Positions 61,345 through 64,000 of a stretch of 64,000 bases of DNA are shown piece by piece. Source of the stretch: Modicisalibacter sp033446685 (GTDB lineage: Bacteria; Pseudomonadota; Gammaproteobacteria; Pseudomonadales; Halomonadaceae). The stretch spans positions 1-64,000 of the forward strand of contig NZ_JAWQLY010000007.1 in assembly GCF_033446685.1 (NCBI RefSeq), in the 5' to 3' direction. Made by a program: the position numbers and the translations under genes. Within the stretch, counting starts at the first letter, position 1, and each line of letters starts with the position of its first letter. Below the pieces are notes generated by a model. That model saw only the letters and a list, made by a program, of their open reading frames with translations. It did no database searches and had not been told where the DNA came from.

Positions 61345-64000
61345 TCATGACCCTTGCCTCGATCTGTGCCGGCCGCGCAGTCGCGCTCCGATGCGGGCGC
61401 CGAGGTAGAGCATGCACGGCGTCAGCAGCAGGGTCAGGCCGGTGGCGAAACCCAGCCCGCCGGCGATCGCGCTGGACAGTTGGGTCCACCACTGGGTCGA
61501 GGGTGCGCTGAAGCCCAGACTGGGCGTGAGCAGGTCGACGTTGACGCTCAGCACCATCGGCAACAGTCCGAGCACCGTGGTGATGGCGGTCAACAGTACC
61601 GGCCGCAGGCGCCGGCAGCCGGCTTCGAGCGCGGCGTTGAAGGCATCGAGGCCGTCATTCAGCAACTGATTGTAGGTGTCGATCAGCACGATATTGTTGT
61701 TCACCACGATCCCCGCCAGGGCGATGATGCCCATGCCCACCATGACGATGCCGAACGGCTGCGCATTGAGCAGCAGGCCGAGCAGCACGCCGGCGGTGGA
61801 GAAGACGATCGCCGAGAGTACCAGACCGGTCTGGTACAGGCTGTTGAACTGGGTGACCAGGATGATCGTCATCATGAAGATCGCTACGCCGAAGGCCATG
61901 CCCAGAAAGCGGCTGGTCTCGGCCTGGTCCTGCTGCTCGCCGGCGAAGCTGTAGCGCACTCCCTCGGGAAGCGAGTCGAGCGCCGAGCCGAGCGCACGCA
62001 GGCGTTCGTCGACTTGGAAGCCGGGGGCGACGTCGGCTTCCAGGGTCAGCGCGCGGCGACCGTCGACGCGGTGCAGGGTGCCGACCTTGGGCGCCGGCTC
62101 CAGGCGCACGAACTGGCTGATCGGCACCTGGCCGCGCGTGGTGGTGACGGTCAATCGGCGCAGCTGGTCGAGGCTGCGCCACGCCCCGGGCAGGCGCACC
62201 CGGATGTCGACCTCGTCATCGGCGTCGGGCGGACGGTAGGTGGCGAGCTGCAGGCCGTTGGTGACCAGCTGCACCGCGCTGCTGACGGTGGCGACGTCGG
62301 CGTCGAAGCGTGCCGCGGCCTCGCGATCGACGCGCAGCCGCCACTCGACACCTGGCAGACTGCGATTGTCCTCGATGTCGCGGAAACCGCCGAGTTCGTG
62401 CATGGCCGCGCGCAGTTGCTCGATCGCGCGTTCGATCGCCGCCGGCTGACGCGCGGTGAGCTCGATCTGGATCGGCTTGCCGCTGGTCGGGCCCTGCTCC
62501 TGTTCGCGGAATTCCAGGCGCACGCCGGGCAGGTCGGCGGTGCGTTCGGCCATCTCGGCGAGAATCCGGCTCGCCGGGCGGCGTTGATTCCAATCGATCA
62601 GCTGGAAGGTCAACTGGCCGATCACGTCGGCACCGAGCTGGCCGTCGGGAATCGCGAAGGAGCGTGCGTAGAGCGCCTTGATCTCGGCCATCCCGGCGAC
62701 GCGCCGTTCGACGCGCTGGACCACCGCATCCTTTTCGGCGATCGATAGGTCGCCGCGCGCATGGACCAGTATCTGGGCACTGTCGGGCTCCACCGCGGGG
62801 AAGAACTCGACGCCGTGGTTGAATCGCGCGTAGCCGACGTAGACCAGCGCCATCAGCAGCAGCGCGCCGGTGAGCGTCAGCGCCGGGTGGCGCAACAGAC
62901 GTGCGAGCACCCGACGGTAGAGCCGCCCACCGGCGCTGGTCCGGGTACCGCCGGCGGGGCGCCCGCGACGCAGCAGGTGGCCCAGCGTGGGCAGGAACAC
63001 CAGTGCCATGGCCAGCGAGGCGAGCAGGCACAGTATCACCGTGGCCGGCAGATATTTCATGAATTCGCCGACCACCCCGGGCCAGAACAGCAGCGGCATG
63101 AACACCGCCAGGGTGGTGGTGGTGGAGGTGATCACCGGCCAGGCCATGCGCCCCGCCGCGCCGGCCCAGGCGGCGCGTGCCGGCTGGCCCCCGGCGAGGT
63201 TGTGGTCGGCCTGTTCGGCGACCACGATGGCGCCGTCGACCAGCATGCCGGCGACCAGGATCAGCGCGAACAGCACCACGATGTTGAGGGTGTAGCCGAC
63301 CGCCCAGATCAGCAGGATGCCGGTCAGGAAGGCGCCGGGGATGGTCAGCCCGACGAGCAGCGCCGAGCGCAGCCCCATGGTCGCCAGGATCACGATCAGT
63401 ACCAGCACCACCGCGGTCAGCACGTTGTTGAGCAGGTCGTCGAGCAAGCGATCGACGGTGGTCGACTCGTCCATAATGATGCGCACGTCGAGGGTTTCGG
63501 GCAGTTGCGGCTCGGCCTCGGCGAGCAGCGCCTTGACGGCGTCGATGGTGGCGATGATGTTGGCGCCGGTGCGCTTGGAGATTTCCAGCACCATCGCCGG
63601 CTGGCCGTTGATGCGCGCGTAGCCGGCGGGGTCCTTGAAGGTGCGGTGGATGGTGGCGACGTCGCCGAAGGTGACCACCCGATTGCCGTCGACCTTGACC
63701 GGCATGCCGAGCAGGTCGTCGAGGTTCTCGATCACCCCGGGCACCTTGATCGCCAGGCGACCGGCGCCGTTGTCGATGCTGCCCGCGGCGACCAGTTGGT
63801 TGTTGCGCGAGACCAAGTTGAACAGGGTGTCGAAGTCGATGCCGTAGCTGTCGAGGACCAGCGGGTCGACGACGATCTCCATCAGGTGCTCGCGTTCGCC
63901 GGCGATGTCGACCTCGAGCACCTGGGGGATGCTCTCGATGGCGTCCTTCAGGCCGCGTGCCGCGGTCATCAGCTCGGCGGCGGACAGCGGTCCCGACAGG
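61345..64000 (-). CDS. RND family efflux transporter permease (N terminus beyond the window)
   Basis: An inner-membrane proton-driven pump of the HAE1/AcrB-like superfamily, acting with a periplasmic adaptor and outer-membrane channel. About 885 residues are present and the frame is open to the edge, so roughly the first 150 are missing, including TM1. Visible are the porter domains, TM2-TM6 (from about VLTAVVLVLIVILATMGLRSA), the second large loop and TM8-TM12 ending GLGFATGLTLLLTPCMLYLGARIGARLR. In TM4 the motif reads GMLVDGAIVVAE, so only one of the two adjacent Asp residues of AcrB is kept. The adaptor gene should lie upstream, outside the window. The substrate is unknown. Confidence 0.9.
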   Translation of the reverse strand, partial: LSGPLSAAELMTAARGLKDAIESIPQVLEVDIAGEREHLMEIVVDPLVLDSYGIDFDTLFNLVSRNNQLVAAGSIDNGAGRLAIKVPGVIENLDDLLGMPVKVDGNRVVTFGDVATIHRTFKDPAGYARINGQPAMVLEISKRTGANIIATIDAVKALLAEAEPQLPETLDVRIIMDESTTVDRLLDDLLNNVLTAVVLVLIVILATMGLRSALLVGLTIPGAFLTGILLIWAVGYTLNIVVLFALILVAGMLVDGAIVVAEQADHNLAGGQPARAAWAGAAGRMAWPVITSTTTTLAVFMPLLFWPGVVGEFMKYLPATVILCLLASLAMALVFLPTLGHLLRRGRPAGGTRTSAGGRLYRRVLARLLRHPALTLTGALLLMALVYVGYARFNHGVEFFPAVEPDSAQILVHARGDLSIAEKDAVVQRVERRVAGMAEIKALYARSFAIPDGQLGADVIGQLTFQLIDWNQRRPASRILAEMAERTADLPGVRLEFREQEQGPTSGKPIQIELTARQPAAIERAIEQLRAAMHELGGFRDIEDNRSLPGVEWRLRVDREAAARFDADVATVSSAVQLVTNGLQLATYRPPDADDEVDIRVRLPGAWRSLDQLRRLTVTTTRGQVPISQFVRLEPAPKVGTLHRVDGRRALTLEADVAPGFQVDERLRALGSALDSLPEGVRYSFAGEQQDQAETSRFLGMAFGVAIFMMTIILVTQFNSLYQTGLVLSAIVFSTAGVLLGLLLNAQPFGIVMVGMGIIALAGIVVNNNIVLIDTYNQLLNDGLDAFNAALEAGCRRLRPVLLTAITTVLGLLPMVLSVNVDLLTPSLGFSAPSTQWWTQLSSAIAGGLGFATGLTLLLTPCMLYLGARIGARLRGRHRSRQGS

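Overview
The window looks like chromosomal DNA of a moderately halophilic gammaproteobacterium, most likely Halomonadaceae (Halomonas or Chromohalobacter type). This rests on strong GC bias in third positions, Pseudomonas-like and E. coli-like gene order in the conserved blocks (nrdR-ribD-ribB-ribH-nusB-thiL-pgpA; nudE/yrfG-hslR-hslO-pckA), and several traits suited to salt life: a carnitine-to-glycine-betaine operon, a mannosylglycerate-phosphatase-like gene and acidic secreted proteins. The genus is an inference. I see no rRNA, tRNA, CRISPR array, transposase or phage gene.

Layout. 1-3.9 kb: the end of a TRAP permease gene, a REP-like palindrome, then D-galactonate catabolism (dgoD, dgoA, dgoK) convergent with gluconokinase gntK across a shared terminator. 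4.2-7.6 kb: a MpgP/YedP-type phosphatase and the helicase hrpB. 7.8-8.9 kb: a RES/Xre toxin-antitoxin pair with two palindromes in its promoter region. 9.1-12.5 kb: a carnitine operon in the order cdhC-cdhA-cdhB-hocS behind a leader with tandem repeats. 12.7-16.1 kb: cyanophycinase and cyanophycin synthetase. 16.3-21.8 kb: the riboflavin/nusB/thiL/pgpA block. 21.8-29.0 kb: a DUF945 protein, a second-type Lon protease with a possible heat-shock promoter, and the thiamine ABC importer thiBPQ. 29.1-34.4 kb: ilvD and a ydgJ-like dehydrogenase, interspersed with small secreted proteins. Two of these are convergent paralogues with a third, decayed copy between them. 34.7-39.1 kb: nudE, yrfG, hslR, hslO, pckA. 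39.2-42.9 kb: a Tat-exported MsrB, a chemoreceptor, and a LysR regulator divergent from a DUF1127 protein.

42.9-55.9 kb is the accessory catabolic region. One minus-strand operon encodes an SDR, a ThDP-dependent enzyme, an MFS transporter and a D-2-hydroxyacid dehydrogenase. It diverges from a tripartite tricarboxylate transporter operon (tctC-tctA-tctB) that ends in an aldehyde dehydrogenase. A FCD-type GntR regulator follows, divergent from tcuA-tcuB. Together these suggest uptake and oxidation of an organic di- or tricarboxylate whose identity I cannot tell. 55.9-64 kb returns to housekeeping genes: tex, gshA, dsbB, rsd, and most of an RND efflux pump gene that runs off the right edge.

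The least explained features are the repeat-bearing secreted protein family at 33.3-34.4 kb and the carboxylate cluster at 42.9-55.9 kb.
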